Shown here piece by piece: positions 6,842 to 7,537 of a DNA stretch of 7,537 nucleotides. Under the pieces are notes generated by a model, which made no database searches, was not told where the DNA came from, and worked only from the letters and a program-made list of their open reading frames with translations. The stretch comes from Roseibacillus sp. (GTDB lineage: Bacteria; Verrucomicrobiota; Verrucomicrobiae; Verrucomicrobiales; Akkermansiaceae): assembly GCA_002723015.1 (NCBI GenBank), contig PBNG01000043.1:26550-34086 (forward strand), given 5' to 3'. The number at the start of each line of letters is the position of its first letter. The stretch's first letter is position 1. The position numbers were made by a program, and so were the translations under genes.

Positions 6842-7537
6842 TTACTTTTCAACAGGAACGATGATCTCGATTTGGGGGAGAATTTGGACCGAGTTCCGGC
6901 CAAATCGGGCCTTCCCTCCACTGTCTGGCAGGACGAGGGGCATTTTGAGCTGTACTGCTTCAATCGCCGCTCCGCCGTCCCCAATGCCCGTTGCAATGAC
7001 GGCGGGAGCCTCGGTGGCATTTTCAAAGGCGCCGAGATCCCGGCTGAACTGATCCGTAAAGACCAGCCCGAGAGAACCGTAATCGGTCCGCCGGGTGTAG
7101 CGCATGTAAACCTCACCGGTGGCAGGGTCGGGCCAGAAGGTCAATCCGCCGAGTTGAGTGATCGTCCCATTCGCTCCCGGGTTGGCTATTTCAAGAGTAT
7201 TTGCCGCGCTGCTCACTCCGACTGGGTCAAAGCCGTAGGCAAAATCGAGAAAGTTGGAGAGGCCGTTCCCGTTGGTGTCATTGTCGTCGGCGCCATTACC
7301 TGTGTTGTCGGCACTCCCGAAGTATGCCAGCCGCCACGCCTCCCGAAGAGAAAGCGCGTTTCCGGTGGCCCGGATGTCATCAAGGAAGATTCCTCCGGCT
7401 TCTGCTACTGGATTAGCGCCTCCCCCGATAACCCGGAAAATGATCTGGGTAACCGAAGCGGCACTGCCAGCATAGGGCAGTTCGCTGGTAGTGGTATCGG
7501 GGGCCGGATTTGCTCCGAGGGGATACCTTTCGATCTG
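6842..7537 (-). CDS. Secreted protein with acidic calcium-loop-like C-terminal module (5' truncated by window edge)
   Basis: The minus-strand frame is open from the right edge to the TAA at 6842-6844, giving the last 231 residues. The GTG at 7216 is internal, because the reading continues upstream without a stop and into recognisable sequence. Residues about 30-59 look like the last strands of a beta-sandwich (TQIIFRVIG, then GIFLDDIRATG), a pattern seen in exported carbohydrate-binding-like regions. Residues 64-106 are the linker LREAWRLAYFG, then an acidic loop and GLSNFLDFAYGFDP, which matches the C-terminal segment usual in verrucomicrobial secreted proteins. The loop reads DDNDTNGNG where DxDGDG would be usual, so calcium binding may be weakened. 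The remaining 125 residues are a beta-rich tail (YMRYTRRTDYGSLGLVF and following). No enzyme motif or PEP-CTERM tail is visible. The overall function cannot be told from this fragment. Confidence 0.85.
   Translation of the reverse strand, partial: QIERYPLGANPAPDTTTSELPYAGSAASVTQIIFRVIGGGANPVAEAGGIFLDDIRATGNALSLREAWRLAYFGSADNTGNGADDNDTNGNGLSNFLDFAYGFDPVGVSSAANTLEIANPGANGTITQLGGLTFWPDPATGEVYMRYTRRTDYGSLGLVFTDQFSRDLGAFENATEAPAVIATGIGDGGAAIEAVQLKMPLVLPDSGGKARFGRNSVQILPQIEIIVPVEK

Noticed and set aside
6842..7216. GTG at 7216 as the start of a 124-residue gene
   Set aside because: The frame continues upstream without a stop to the window edge and encodes the recognisable linker LREAWRLAYFG and acidic loop, so the GTG is an internal valine codon.
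1..7537. CRISPR array, tRNA, rRNA, insertion sequence or phage gene
   Set aside because: I read both strands and saw no spaced direct repeats, cloverleaf, rRNA-like stretch, transposase or integrase motif. Repeated acidic Asp/Gly codons are protein repeats, not DNA repeats.

Overview
The window looks like chromosome from a member of the Verrucomicrobiota, or less likely another PVC-group bacterium. The evidence is protein style. One small exported protein ends in a PEP-CTERM sorting signal. One giant exported protein combines LamG, lamin-tail, chitobiase C-terminal-like and CotH-kinase modules. Three of the four genes end in the acidic 'DxDGDG...L.EY..G' segment followed by a beta-rich tail that is common at the C-termini of verrucomicrobial secreted proteins. 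GC content is, by eye, a little under 60%. I see no tRNA, rRNA, CRISPR array, insertion sequence, integrase or phage gene.

Layout, left to right. Positions 1-1554 (+) are the 3' part of a large surface or secreted adhesin-like gene that enters from the left edge. Positions 1555-1662 are a short convergent intergenic gap holding a strong hairpin. Positions 1663 to about 5925 (-) are a roughly 1420-residue exported CotH-kinase-family protein. Positions 5926-6184 are a 259-base gap with two hairpins and no convincing gene. Positions 6185-6793 (-) are a 202-residue PEP-CTERM protein. Positions 6842-7537 (-) are the C-terminal 231 residues of another secreted protein whose 5' end lies beyond the right edge.

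The three minus-strand genes run in the same direction, right to left. The partial gene and the PEP-CTERM gene are only 48 bases apart and are probably co-transcribed. The CotH gene is further downstream and may have its own leader. Every complete or partial product appears to be exported. The window is therefore best read as a cluster of cell-envelope or extracellular proteins. No metabolic enzyme, regulator or transporter accompanies them. No defence system or other plainly new system is visible.

The points most worth a second look are: the LamG-like domain that seems to interrupt a cadherin-like repeat in the first protein; the mirror-image domain order around the CotH domain; and the structured leader upstream of the CotH gene.
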